Of a stretch of 64,000 nucleotides of DNA, positions 45,105-54,217 are shown in pieces. The stretch's first letter is position 1; every line of letters begins with the position of its first letter. The position numbers were made by a program, and so were the translations under genes. The DNA comes from Oligoflexia bacterium. GTDB taxonomy: Bacteria > Bdellovibrionota_G > JALEGL01. The stretch spans positions 1-64,000 of the forward strand of contig DAOLES010000005.1 in assembly GCA_035326705.1 (NCBI GenBank), written 5' to 3'. The notes below the pieces were generated by a model. That model was not told where the DNA came from. It searched no databases and was given only the letters and a program-made list of their open reading frames with translations.

Positions 45105-45851
45105 ATGCGCATAAGCTCAAGAATAGAGTTAAAATATCCCTGTTCAGAGGATCATTTACAAAAAATTAAAACGATTTTGTGGAACCATCCCAGTTGGCAA
45201 TTAGACAGCCATTGTCATGATCAAAAACCCTACTGGGTGGCTTCCTTGTATTGGGATACACCCAATTTAATCAATTATCATGACTCCCAAGATGGCGTCT
45301 TAAAAAAATCAAAGTTGCGTTTACGCAGCTATGCCAGCTCAGACATCAATGACACTGGTTTTAAAGTTATAAAAGCTGAAGTGAAACATAGACAAGGCAG
45401 AGTATGTTACAAAGCCGTTAAAACTTTACACCCTCATATCCTTGAACAAGACAATCTATTACACAATGATTGCCAGTCTATCTTTGGCCCAGATCTCTGG
45501 CATTTTTATAGAAAAAATACGCCATCCTATAAAAAACAAAGCTTGCAAGCTGTGGTTACCGTATTGTATGAACGACTAAGCTTTATTCACAGCAATCAAA
45601 AAAGTAGAATCACTTTAGATTCAAATATTATTCCCTTATCTCCAGATTTATTTTTAAATGCTTTTACACAGCGCTGCCAGACACAAAGCATGCTTGGTGT
45701 TTTGGAGTTAAAAGATTGTGATCTTAAATATGCTGAAATCAATAAAATTATTGCTTTAAGTGATTCTAAAAAAGAAAAATTCTCTAAATACAATCAAGCT
45801 CTAGATACAATTGTACAAAAATCCATTTTCCCTATGCTTAATAGTATTTGA
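45105..45851 (+). CDS. VTC-domain protein, polyphosphate polymerase-like
   Basis: A 248-aa protein with the VTC/triphosphate-tunnel pattern: R-I-E-L-K-Y at the N-terminus, SLYWDTPNLINYHD, KLRLRSYA, E-V-K-H-R-Q-G-R, VTVLYERLSFI, RITLDSN, GVLELK and KFSKYNQAL. Alternating basic and acidic strands line the tunnel that binds phosphate chains. Yeast Vtc4 makes polyphosphate; activity of bacterial versions next to CotH/DUF4956 is less established. Cytosolic, in an operon with DUF4956. Confidence 0.85.
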   Translation: MRISSRIELKYPCSEDHLQKIKTILWNHPSWQLDSHCHDQKPYWVASLYWDTPNLINYHDSQDGVLKKSKLRLRSYASSDINDTGFKVIKAEVKHRQGRVCYKAVKTLHPHILEQDNLLHNDCQSIFGPDLWHFYRKNTPSYKKQSLQAVVTVLYERLSFIHSNQKSRITLDSNIIPLSPDLFLNAFTQRCQTQSMLGVLELKDCDLKYAEINKIIALSDSKKEKFSKYNQALDTIVQKSIFPMLNSI

Positions 45852-45897
45852 ACAGCAATATATTTACAATTTTAGTAGACCTTGTATATCATTTGTT

Positions 45898-46740
45898 ATG
45901 CAACTTTCGTCAGAATCTGTCGTTGTCATTACCGGTGCTTCAAAAGGCATTGGTCGGGTTACGGCTTTACGTTTAGCTCAATACAAATGCAATTTTATTC
46001 TTGTTGCAAGATCTGAGAACCTTTTACAACAATTGACCCAAGAATTAGCGCATATAGGCGCTAAAGCCATTTACATTGTGGGAGACCTTTCAAAAAAATC
46101 TACGGCAACAAAAATAGTCCATTCAATTCACCAACAATTCAAACGTATTGATGTACTCATCAATAACGCTGGTTACGGGTATTATGCCCCCATTGAACAA
46201 ATCAATGATAAAAATCTAGAAAATATTTTTAGATGCAATCTTTTAGCGCCCTTATGGTTGATGCAAAAGCTAGCACCCTTATTTAAGCAGCAAGGTTATG
46301 GACATATTGTTAATGTCTCGTCTGTTATTGGTATTCGTTCTATCCCTGGGAGCAGTGCCTACTGCATGAGTAAATTTGCGCTCAACGCCTTAGATGAATC
46401 GGCTTATCTTGAGCTTAAACCTTATGGAGTTAACTTCAGTTTAATTTGTCCAGGGCTTACCAAAACAGAGTTTCAAGAAAACTCTAACAATCCCCATTTA
46501 AATCCAGGCTTATCAAACAAGCTTGGTGCAAGCGCAGAGTCTGTAGCAAAAGCCATAGATCATGCCATTGCATCCAACAAAAGAAGGGTCTATTTGACTT
46601 TTTGGGGAAAACTATTAGTCTACTTACAACGCTTGTCCCCGTCATTGCTTGATTGGATCATGCTTTACCATTATAAAAAAAGATCCCAAGAAAAAAATGC
46701 GCCTCAAGCTTTCATGCACAATACAAGGAAGTCTTCATGA
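45898..46740 (+). CDS. Short-chain dehydrogenase/reductase
   Basis: A 280-aa classical SDR with cofactor motif T-G-A-S-K-G-I-G at residues 12-19, NNAGYG and catalytic S-A-Y-C-M-S-K (Tyr-x3-Lys). The C-terminal extension with hydrophobic and basic residues (LLVYLQRLSPSLLDWIM) suggests membrane association, as in many lipid-acting members. The ATG at 45898 fits the fold; the longer frame overlaps the VTC gene. Its stop overlaps the pyk start (ATGA). Substrate unknown. Confidence 0.82.
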   Translation: MQLSSESVVVITGASKGIGRVTALRLAQYKCNFILVARSENLLQQLTQELAHIGAKAIYIVGDLSKKSTATKIVHSIHQQFKRIDVLINNAGYGYYAPIEQINDKNLENIFRCNLLAPLWLMQKLAPLFKQQGYGHIVNVSSVIGIRSIPGSSAYCMSKFALNALDESAYLELKPYGVNFSLICPGLTKTEFQENSNNPHLNPGLSNKLGASAESVAKAIDHAIASNKRRVYLTFWGKLLVYLQRLSPSLLDWIMLYHYKKRSQEKNAPQAFMHNTRKSS

Positions 46741-48155
46741 ATAGAAAAACAAAAGTTATTGCCACTTTAGGCCCAGCAAGTTCAAGTGAAAAAAATATTG
46801 CTCGCCTCATTAAACTTGGGGTCAATATTTTTAGACTTAACTTTTCTCATGGTACACATGAGCAACATGCCCAGCTGATTAAACGGATTCGTATGCTTGC
46901 CCAAAAAGTCAATCACCCCGTGGGTATTTTAGCGGACCTTCCTGGACCCAAATTACGCTTGGGCTTATTTGAAAACAGTGAAACACTTTTTTTAAAAGCC
47001 AATAGCCGTTGGCTTCTGACAACAGAAAAAGTTTTAGGTAAAGAAGGCGTTTTACCGGTTGATTTTCCTAAGCTTCCTTCGTTACTAAGCAAAAATGATA
47101 AAATCTTATTGGCTGATGGCAAATTACAGTTGATTGTAAACAAAATTGAAGGGCAAAATATTTATTGTAAAGTGACGGTTGGTGGTGAACTTAAAGAACG
47201 TCAGGGAATCAATATCCCCGGAAAAAAACTGGATATCCCGGCCTTTACCTTTAGAGATAAAAAAGCCATTAAAATGCTTAAGGATGTTCAGGTTGATTTT
47301 ATTGCTTTGTCTTTTATTCAAACTGAAAAAGACATCATCAATGTACAAAAAGAAATGAAAAAACTGGGCATTGATATACCGATCATTGCCAAAATAGAAA
47401 AACCTGAAGCCTTACGTCGTATAGATAGCATTATACAACTGGTTGACGGAATCATGATTGCCCGTGGTGATTTAGGTGTAGAAATAGAAACTGAAAAAGT
47501 ACCGGTGATTCAAAAACAGCTCATACGTTTGGCCAATAAGGCATTTAAACCCGTGATTACCGCTACTCAAATGTTAGAATCTATGACGCATAATTCACGT
47601 CCAACCAGAGCAGAAACAACGGATGTGGCCAATGCTATTTGGGATGGAACTGATGCTGTCATGCTGTCTGGCGAAACCGCTTCTGGCAAATATCCCATGG
47701 AAACCGTTAAAACCATGATTAAAATTATTAAGTATGCAGAAAGCCATCGTGATTTTTCTTGGCATCCAGATTTTCACGATCCAAAAAATCCACAACACTC
47801 CGTTTTAAATGCTGCTGCAAAAATTGCTGACCCAAAATTACATAAGGGTATTGTTACCTACACAGAGAGTGGCAACACCGCCATGATGTTATCCAAAATG
47901 CATCCAGAGGTCCCTATCTATGCCCTAACCCCGCATGCAAAAACTTGTCAAAAAATGAGCTTGATTCGTAATGTTAGAGCCTATATTAGTCCAGCTGCAG
48001 AATCTATGGATAATCTTATTGCCTATGGTGATCAAACCTTAATCAAAGAAAAGGTCTTTAAAAAGAAAGATACAGTTGTTATCACTGCTGGTTCAAAACT
48101 CAGCGTAGGTGCCACCAATATGATGAAAATTCATAACATTGGTGATTTTGTTTAG
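46737..48155 (+). CDS. pyk: Pyruvate kinase
   Basis: A 472-aa glycolytic enzyme making ATP and pyruvate from phosphoenolpyruvate. Key motifs are TLGPASSS, NFSHGTHEQH, the active-site IIAKIEKPEAL, MIARGDLGVEI and ITATQMLESM, plus a C-terminal allosteric domain. No extra PEP-utiliser domain. Coupled to the SDR gene by a four-base overlap. The structured repeat copy B begins eight bases after its stop. Confidence 0.97.
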   Translation: MNRKTKVIATLGPASSSEKNIARLIKLGVNIFRLNFSHGTHEQHAQLIKRIRMLAQKVNHPVGILADLPGPKLRLGLFENSETLFLKANSRWLLTTEKVLGKEGVLPVDFPKLPSLLSKNDKILLADGKLQLIVNKIEGQNIYCKVTVGGELKERQGINIPGKKLDIPAFTFRDKKAIKMLKDVQVDFIALSFIQTEKDIINVQKEMKKLGIDIPIIAKIEKPEALRRIDSIIQLVDGIMIARGDLGVEIETEKVPVIQKQLIRLANKAFKPVITATQMLESMTHNSRPTRAETTDVANAIWDGTDAVMLSGETASGKYPMETVKTMIKIIKYAESHRDFSWHPDFHDPKNPQHSVLNAAAKIADPKLHKGIVTYTESGNTAMMLSKMHPEVPIYALTPHAKTCQKMSLIRNVRAYISPAAESMDNLIAYGDQTLIKEKVFKKKDTVVITAGSKLSVGATNMMKIHNIGDFV

Positions 48156-48473
48156 TTGTTTTGCAAGGGGGAATCTTTAGTCATTGTTAGACCATGTGTC
48201 TTACAATAACTTATGCAGGCCCCCCCTTCTTTGACCAAGACGCGGTCTCGGTCAAATTTAAAGCTATACTTGTGAAGAGCAAGGCTTTGCCTTGCAATGA
48301 GCTAGTATAACTTATGCCGCACCTTGCGGCCATCCCACCCGGGGAAAATTCAGGATAAACCTTCTTTTCTTTTCCTTCTCTTCAAATGTATTTGTTTGCT
48401 ATTCATTCTCTAGTTTAATTTTGACAATCAAAATCTGTAGACGCTGCATGGTTCATCAGATATAAGCTATGCT
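48156..48473 (+). other. Intergenic region holding repeat copy B
   Basis: This 318-base gap between pyk and the flavin-oxidase-like gene is mostly occupied by the dispersed repeat (48164-48340). The remaining 130 bases are AT-rich and should hold the promoter of the next gene; I see no clear consensus promoter. Confidence 0.5.
48164..48340. repeat. Structured dispersed repeat, copy B
   Basis: About 177 bases matching 39429-39646. Stems: ATTGT/ACAAT (48183-48207) enclosing AGAC/GTCT; a strong hairpin at 48230-48256 with arms TTTGACC and GGTCAAA plus inner AGAC/GTCT; TATACT/AGTATA (48265-48309) enclosing GCAAGG/CCTTGC; and GCCGC/GCGGC just after. Relative to copy A two outer stems keep pairing through compensatory changes. 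Confidence 0.75.
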
Positions 48474-49082
48474 ATGTCTCAACCAGCACCCAGTTCGAGA
48501 ACTCAAGTTAAACGCAGAGCCCATCGTGGCCACTATGATATTAAAACCATTTATTCTATTATTGATGAAAGTAAAATTTGCCATCTTGCCTTTATGGTAG
48601 AAGGTTATCCTGGTATTTTGCCCATGGCTTTTTGCAGAGTTGATGATTTTGTCTATTTCCATAGCTCAAGTAAAAATCGCATGTTCCAGTCTTTAGCTGA
48701 CCATCCACAAATAAGCTTGGCTTTCACCCATTTGGATGCTTTGGTCTTGGCACGATCAGCCTTTCACCATTCTATGAACTATCGTTCCGTCATTGTATAT
48801 GGCCAAGCACAGATGGTGACAGAGCAAGAAGAAAAACTTCTGGCTTCTAAAGCTCTGATTGATTTTATTGCACCTGATCGCTGGCCACAGATCCGCCATC
48901 CTAATGAACAAGAACTCAAAGCCACTGGTTTTTTTAAAGTAAGCCTAGCTGAAGCCTCTGCTAAAATCAGAACAGGTCCTCCTGTTGATGATGAAGCCGA
49001 TTACGCTTTGCCCGTTTGGGCTGGAATAATCCCTTGTTCCTTAAAATTTGAAGACCCCATTCCTGATCCAAAAAACAACTAA
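48474..49082 (+). CDS. Pyridoxamine 5'-phosphate oxidase-like flavoprotein (NimA-like)
   Basis: A 202-aa protein with the split-barrel flavin-binding fold: HLAFMVEGYPGILPMAFC, YFHSSSKNRM and YRSVIVYGQAQMV. This resembles the NimA/5-nitroimidazole-resistance and FMN-binding PPOX subgroup. Many members bind FMN and act as small reductases; substrate unknown. Standing alone between the repeat and the decarboxylase gene. Confidence 0.8.
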   Translation: MSQPAPSSRTQVKRRAHRGHYDIKTIYSIIDESKICHLAFMVEGYPGILPMAFCRVDDFVYFHSSSKNRMFQSLADHPQISLAFTHLDALVLARSAFHHSMNYRSVIVYGQAQMVTEQEEKLLASKALIDFIAPDRWPQIRHPNEQELKATGFFKVSLAEASAKIRTGPPVDDEADYALPVWAGIIPCSLKFEDPIPDPKNN

Positions 49083-49201
49083 TTTTTTATTAAGAATATA
49101 TACCTAAACTAAACCCTATTATAAATTAGGTTTGAGTGCAGATCCCTATAAATACAATTGTATGAAGTGACCTTAAGACATTTTTCTGCTATGACAGGCG
49201 C

Positions 49202-50632
49202 ATGCTACAGCACTTTGACCAAGAATTGGCCCAAAAAGTTCTTGATTTAATTCATGAAAGTTTAGATCTTGATAAGCCAACACCAATTATAAACTATCTA
49301 GATCCGCAAACCCGGCACAATCAGGTTGCTTTAGATTTACCGCAAACGGGACTTAATGCAGATCAACTTTATGAACAAATTAAAACTTATATTAACAACA
49401 GTGCAAAAACCTATCACCCCTATTTTTGTAATCAACTATGGTCAGGCTTTTCTTTTCCTTCATTTTTAGCAGAAATGGTCAGTACAGCATTCAATACATC
49501 AATGTACACTTATGAAACTGCCCCCATTGCTACCATGGTAGAAAAAAAAGTTATTACCGAATGTTTAAATTTAGCCCATTTCAAACAAGGGGAAGGTATC
49601 TTTACCACCGGAGGCAGTGCCTCAAATATGTCCGCACTTTTGGCAGCAAGAAACCATCTTGACCCTAGTATCGCTATGGATGGCTACAAGCACCAAGCCT
49701 TAAGTCTTTTTGTTTCAAAAGATGCTCACTACTCTTTTGCTAAAGCAGCCAATGTCATAGGTCTTGGCATCAATAATATTTACAAAATTAATACTTTAGA
49801 TAACGGGAAAATGGATGTCTCCCATTTACAAACATGTATTGAACAGAGTTTGAAAAAAAATCAAACACCTTTTTTTGTATCCGCTACCACAGGGACAACT
49901 GTGAGAGGCGCTTTTGACTCTATCAATGATATTGCAAATATAACTGACCGTTATAAATTATGGTTGCATGTTGATGGCTCCTGGGGAGCTTCAGTCTTGT
50001 GGCATAAAAAATATAAAGACTTAATGCAAGGCATAGAAAGAGCTGATTCTCTTGCTTGGGATGCTCATAAAATGCTGGGTCTACCCTTAATGTGTGCAAT
50101 GCTTTTATTTAAAGAAAAAGGAATGTTAGCCAAGGCCCATAAGCATGGCAATTCAGATAAATATATTTATAGAGATGAAGAGGCCAATTATAATTTAGGC
50201 CCAATATCTATTCAATGTGGACGTAAAGTTGATGCACTTAAGCTCTATCTAACTTGGCAAGCCTTAGGGCATGAAGGCATGCATGATCATATTGATGGTC
50301 TTTATAAACAAGCTGATTTTTTTACTCAATGGATAGAAGAGCACCCCAGCTTTAAACTTTTTGGTCCAGTGGAATCTTTGAATATATGTTTTCAATATAT
50401 TCATCCAGGTTATACCCAACAACAAACCAATGACCTTAATCTTGCTATTCGCACTAGGCTACTTCACACAGGGCAAGCCATGATTAATTATGCTTATATT
50501 GACGATGATTTAATTATTCGTTTAATTCTTGCCAATCCCAATATGCAGCAAGACCAATTGCATCAACTGTTTAAGATGATAGAAAAAACTGCACTAGAAA
50601 TTTTATCTCAAAAGGTACGGCCTTACTTTTGA
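49202..50632 (+). CDS. PLP-dependent group II amino-acid decarboxylase
   Basis: A 476-aa enzyme of the glutamate/aromatic/cysteine-sulfinate decarboxylase family. It has the phosphate-binding TTGGSASNMSALLAAR, cofactor-stacking DAHYSFAKAANV, VSATTGTTVRGAFD, WLHVDGSWGAS and the PLP lysine in W-D-A-H-K-M-L near residue 290. Substrate cannot be fixed; glutamate, cysteine sulfinate or aspartate (PanP-like) are candidates. Its last codons form one arm of a 28-bp inverted repeat. Confidence 0.88.
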   Translation: MLQHFDQELAQKVLDLIHESLDLDKPTPIINYLDPQTRHNQVALDLPQTGLNADQLYEQIKTYINNSAKTYHPYFCNQLWSGFSFPSFLAEMVSTAFNTSMYTYETAPIATMVEKKVITECLNLAHFKQGEGIFTTGGSASNMSALLAARNHLDPSIAMDGYKHQALSLFVSKDAHYSFAKAANVIGLGINNIYKINTLDNGKMDVSHLQTCIEQSLKKNQTPFFVSATTGTTVRGAFDSINDIANITDRYKLWLHVDGSWGASVLWHKKYKDLMQGIERADSLAWDAHKMLGLPLMCAMLLFKEKGMLAKAHKHGNSDKYIYRDEEANYNLGPISIQCGRKVDALKLYLTWQALGHEGMHDHIDGLYKQADFFTQWIEEHPSFKLFGPVESLNICFQYIHPGYTQQQTNDLNLAIRTRLLHTGQAMINYAYIDDDLIIRLILANPNMQQDQLHQLFKMIEKTALEILSQKVRPYF

Positions 50633-50677
50633 GAAGCAAAACAAATATATCTCAAAAGTAAGGCCGTACCTTTTGAG
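50607..50677. repeat. Perfect 28-bp inverted repeat
   Basis: Arms 50607-50634 and 50650-50677 are exact reverse complements separated by 15 bases. The left arm contains the last codons and stop of the decarboxylase gene; the right arm ends eight bases before the convergent DedA/ATP-grasp stop codon. It may be a bidirectional terminator, but it is far longer than the others here and lacks a T-run. Confidence 0.9.
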
Positions 50678-50685
50678 GTAATCGT

Positions 50686-52296
50686 TTAATAATGTTTGGT
50701 TTGCTTGATATAGGCAAGCCAGTCTTTTAAAAAAGATTTTGTGTTCCATGCCACTTGTTCTTTTTGGTAATTTTTTTTTCCAACTTGAAACATATAATCG
50801 TATTGTTGGAAAAGACTTGAAAACATCTCAAACAAGCTCGTATCTTTATCATAAATATGCGTGGGTTCAGCACTGCCACCATTAAGCTCAATGATTTTTA
50901 TACTTTGTTCATCTATCTCATTGCCATTTAAATTGTACTTCAAATCAAATCTACCAATGTTAATACCTTTTACATCATTTAATATTGCATTGAGTATAAT
51001 CCTTAAATTTTCATTGTTATAACGAATACCATTTTTAAAAATACAGCCTTGGTTATGATTACCTGTATCAGTTAAGAAAAATTTTTCATTATTTTTTAAA
51101 ACAGTGTTCCAATTATTCCAATGCTTTTTAAAATAATTGGGTGAAAACAACTTTAAATAAGAATCTTTCATAATAAGCTGCTTTAAACTTTTCTTTCCAT
51201 CTCCTATCACATAAGGAAACTTTTTGTCTGTAATGGAAAATATAGAAAATTGACCTTCTTTTTTTAAAAAATACAAACCCATTTCTTCCTGAGCAGAGCA
51301 AAGTTCCTGAATTAGAAAGTCAAACTGAGCAATATCACTGTATTCTTTTAATTCTTCTTCAGTATTAATTCTTTTTACCATCAACCCTCTATGACCCAAA
51401 ATAGGCTTAACATAACAGGGCAATTGAATATTTTTTTCATGCATTAATTGCTTCAGGTCTGAAAAATTCAGTGTTGATTTTTTCTCAACCATAACTTGAG
51501 CCAATAAAAATTTTTTAGGTATAGCTTGTAACAATTTATCCAGATCATCTTTACTTTCACCAACAATTCCGCTGTTTATAATAGCTGGATTGCAGTATAA
51601 AAAATAACTAAAGCCTCTGTATTTTATGATTAGATAAATAAACCCTGGGATCATCAAACTGTACATCCATAACGAAGGCCAAAACTCTTTGTATATCAAT
51701 CTATAATAAGCAATCAACTTCACTTTAAACGCATCAATACTTAAATCTTTCCACTTTAAAATAAATACAATACTTTTAAACACGAGAATACTGCATACCA
51801 TTGCACATAAGGCTACCAGTGCTTTATGTAACCATTTTTCAATATTAAACTGATGTGCAAAAAAGTTTACAAAGCCAAAACCAATACTGATTTGAAAAAA
51901 TGTTGCCAAACATAAAATACCAATAAACCTTACTATTGAATAATTTTGATACCCTAAATAGGTATAGGTCAGCAAACGCGTCCCAGGTAAAAAGCGGGTC
52001 ATCATCAACCAAATATCCATAGATTCTACATGTTTTATCTTTTTTAAGTCAGTAGGGACTTTTTTTAAAAAAAATCTCGTGTGCAATACTCTTGATAAAT
52101 AACCAAGAAAATACAAGACTGTATCTCCAACAAGAATGCCTCCAATATATGCTATTGCTAAATTGCTGCTATTGAGCTCATGAGAAAATAATGCATAAAA
52201 AAATGCAGCATCCTCACTGATAAAGGTTGTAAAAAATAAGCTTAAATATGGGTGTGCCATAATAGATTGTTTTATGGCTTCAAATAATGCTGTCAT
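50686..52296 (-). CDS. DedA (VTT) membrane domain fused to an ATP-grasp domain
   Basis: A 536-aa protein. Residues 1-180 are DedA/VTT-like: an early helix with FISEDAAFFYAL, GDTVLYFLGYLSR, and R-F-L-P-G-T-R near 100, all DedA hallmarks. Further helices near 165-180 and 208-225 lead into an ATP-grasp-like part (about 255-500) with CYVKPILGHRGLMVKR, FLIQELC, YVIGDGKKSLKQLI, IGRFDLKY and E-L-N-G-G-S-A-E-P. The ATP-grasp half should ligate a carboxylate to an amine, alcohol or sugar. DedA proteins move undecaprenyl phosphate or phospholipids. A linked modification of a membrane lipid carrier is inference. Confidence 0.8.
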   Translation of the reverse strand: MTALFEAIKQSIMAHPYLSLFFTTFISEDAAFFYALFSHELNSSNLAIAYIGGILVGDTVLYFLGYLSRVLHTRFFLKKVPTDLKKIKHVESMDIWLMMTRFLPGTRLLTYTYLGYQNYSIVRFIGILCLATFFQISIGFGFVNFFAHQFNIEKWLHKALVALCAMVCSILVFKSIVFILKWKDLSIDAFKVKLIAYYRLIYKEFWPSLWMYSLMIPGFIYLIIKYRGFSYFLYCNPAIINSGIVGESKDDLDKLLQAIPKKFLLAQVMVEKKSTLNFSDLKQLMHEKNIQLPCYVKPILGHRGLMVKRINTEEELKEYSDIAQFDFLIQELCSAQEEMGLYFLKKEGQFSIFSITDKKFPYVIGDGKKSLKQLIMKDSYLKLFSPNYFKKHWNNWNTVLKNNEKFFLTDTGNHNQGCIFKNGIRYNNENLRIILNAILNDVKGINIGRFDLKYNLNGNEIDEQSIKIIELNGGSAEPTHIYDKDTSLFEMFSSLFQQYDYMFQVGKKNYQKEQVAWNTKSFLKDWLAYIKQTKHY

Positions 52297-52451
52297 TTTA
52301 GTTTTATTAATTTTTTAGTTATTTGTATCTCTAAAGCTTATTAAGGCTAGGTTTCACAAAAGTCTTAATAAATAAACATTTTCAATAAAAACTTTATCAA
52401 ACATAAGTTATTATTCTATATACAGTCTTTGGTGTAATAACATAGATCTAA

Positions 52452-53306
52452 ATGCGATACCTCATATTTTATATTTTAATACTATTGTCATTGACGGCTT
52501 GTTTTCCCTATCAAAATCTGATTCATGAAAGCTCAGCCTCAGCCAAAAAAAGTCCTTTAAACCAATTTAAACATTTAAAATTTAAAAATAGAGACCTTAG
52601 CTATGTTTATTCTAATCCTGACCAACATAAGAATATTTTGGTTTTTGTCCATGGATCACCAGGATCATGGAAAAGTTTTTCTTATTATCTCAATAGCAAA
52701 AAACTCAAGGAAAATTTTGGTTTATTGGTCTTTGATCGCCCCGGTTATGGCACCTTTATAGATCAAGGTTCAGAAAAGTTATTGGGCAGTCAAGCACAGA
52801 TGCTTAATGCCATCTTAAAAAAAGAGTTTAATTTAAATCATTCTATCACATTAATTGGTCATTCTTACGGTGGTCCCTTAATAGCAAAAATGGCTATTGA
52901 ACTTGCAGACACCCTCAATATCAATACACTTTATTTTTTAGCTGCTTCAATGGACCCTGATTTAGAAAAAACCAAATGGTTTCAGTATCCCGCTCAATGG
53001 AAAATTTTTAAATGGCTTATACCCAAACCTTTAGTACACTGTAATGAAGAGATTCTTCACCTTAAGCAGGACTTATTAAAATTAAAGCCTCAACTAAAGT
53101 TATTGGCAAAAAAAAATATCTTGGTCTTGCATGGCAATAAAGATGATTTGGTTCCAGTAGAAAATATTTCTTATATGCAAAAACATATGCATATTTCCAA
53201 TGAAAACATTACAATTTTAAATAAAGCAAATCATTTTATCCCTTGGTCACAGAGCAATCTTATTATTGAGAATTTATTAAACCTGATAGACAAAAAAAAT
53301 ATTTAA
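52452..53306 (+). CDS. Alpha/beta hydrolase lipoprotein
   Basis: A 284-aa predicted lipoprotein (signal ending SLTAC, Cys17). It shows the hydrolase fold: V-H-G-S-P-G oxyanion region, FDRPGYG, the nucleophile elbow G-H-S-Y-G-G near residue 140, an acid in HGNKDDLVP and the final His in NKANHFIPW. Exported to a membrane face; substrate unknown, probably an ester or amide. Followed by the CDF gene. Confidence 0.82.
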   Translation: MRYLIFYILILLSLTACFPYQNLIHESSASAKKSPLNQFKHLKFKNRDLSYVYSNPDQHKNILVFVHGSPGSWKSFSYYLNSKKLKENFGLLVFDRPGYGTFIDQGSEKLLGSQAQMLNAILKKEFNLNHSITLIGHSYGGPLIAKMAIELADTLNINTLYFLAASMDPDLEKTKWFQYPAQWKIFKWLIPKPLVHCNEEILHLKQDLLKLKPQLKLLAKKNILVLHGNKDDLVPVENISYMQKHMHISNENITILNKANHFIPWSQSNLIIENLLNLIDKKNI

Positions 53307-53338
53307 CCAAGTCGTAAGACATGTGATAAGGCATTATT

Positions 53339-54217
53339 ATGCACATGCACTCCCGGCATAAAAGTCAGCGTGTACTTTGGTTGGCATTATTTCTTAATCT
53401 TTTTGTATCTGCCTTAAAACTAATATATGGCCTTTGGTCTTCTTCTTTGTCTGTACTGGCTGATAGCGTACACTCTTTTGCTGACAGTGGGGCCAGTATT
53501 ATTGGACTGGTATCCATCTACTTTGCTTCTCAACCAGAAGACGACAATCACCACTATGGTCATCAAAAATTTGAGACTTTGGCTATCTTAATCATTTCTT
53601 CACTGATCACTTTAACTGCTTGGGAATTATTTACCCATGCCATTGAAAAAATCATTCATGGATCAGAACCAAAATTTCACCCAATTGGCCTTGCCATCAT
53701 GCTTATGACCATGACCATTAATATTTTACTCTCACGTTATGAACTTAGAAAAGCAAAAGAATACAACAGTGACATTCTTCATGCTGATGCTCATCATACT
53801 GCCAGTGACTTTTGGATTTCATTTAGTGTTCTTGTTGGCTTGGTATGTGTATACTATAAAATATATTGGCTGGATTCTCTATTAACCATATTCATTGCTT
53901 TATTTTTAGCTTATACTGCTTTCAAGCTTTTTAAAGAAACCTTATTGGTTTTATCTGATGCAGCTTTTATCAACATAGACGATATTTATGAGATTGCCTA
54001 CTCAGTCAAAGGTGTCTTAAAATGTTACAATATTAGAACGCGTGGTAAAAAAGGTAGTGCTTTTGTTGATTTGAGTATTCGTGTAGATCCTAAAATGACC
54101 ATCTATGATGCGCATAAATTGGCACACATCATTGAAGATAAAATCAAAGCCAACATTCCAGGTATATATGATGTTCTTATTCACACTGAGCCGCATGTTA
54201 AAGAAGTGCACACATGA
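53339..54217 (+). CDS. Cation diffusion facilitator (zinc-type)
   Basis: A 292-aa inner-membrane metal/proton antiporter with six helices and a C-terminal cytosolic domain. The transport site aligns with that of YiiP: His45 and Asp49 (A-D-S-V-H-S-F-A-D) and His153 and Asp157 (A-D-A-H-H-T-A-S-D). His in place of Asp at the first position favours zinc over iron or manganese. Cytosolic loop HHYGHQKFE is typical. Its stop overlaps the glycosyltransferase start (ATGA). Likely exports zinc, balancing the uptake locus (inference). Confidence 0.9.
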   Translation: MHMHSRHKSQRVLWLALFLNLFVSALKLIYGLWSSSLSVLADSVHSFADSGASIIGLVSIYFASQPEDDNHHYGHQKFETLAILIISSLITLTAWELFTHAIEKIIHGSEPKFHPIGLAIMLMTMTINILLSRYELRKAKEYNSDILHADAHHTASDFWISFSVLVGLVCVYYKIYWLDSLLTIFIALFLAYTAFKLFKETLLVLSDAAFINIDDIYEIAYSVKGVLKCYNIRTRGKKGSAFVDLSIRVDPKMTIYDAHKLAHIIEDKIKANIPGIYDVLIHTEPHVKEVHT

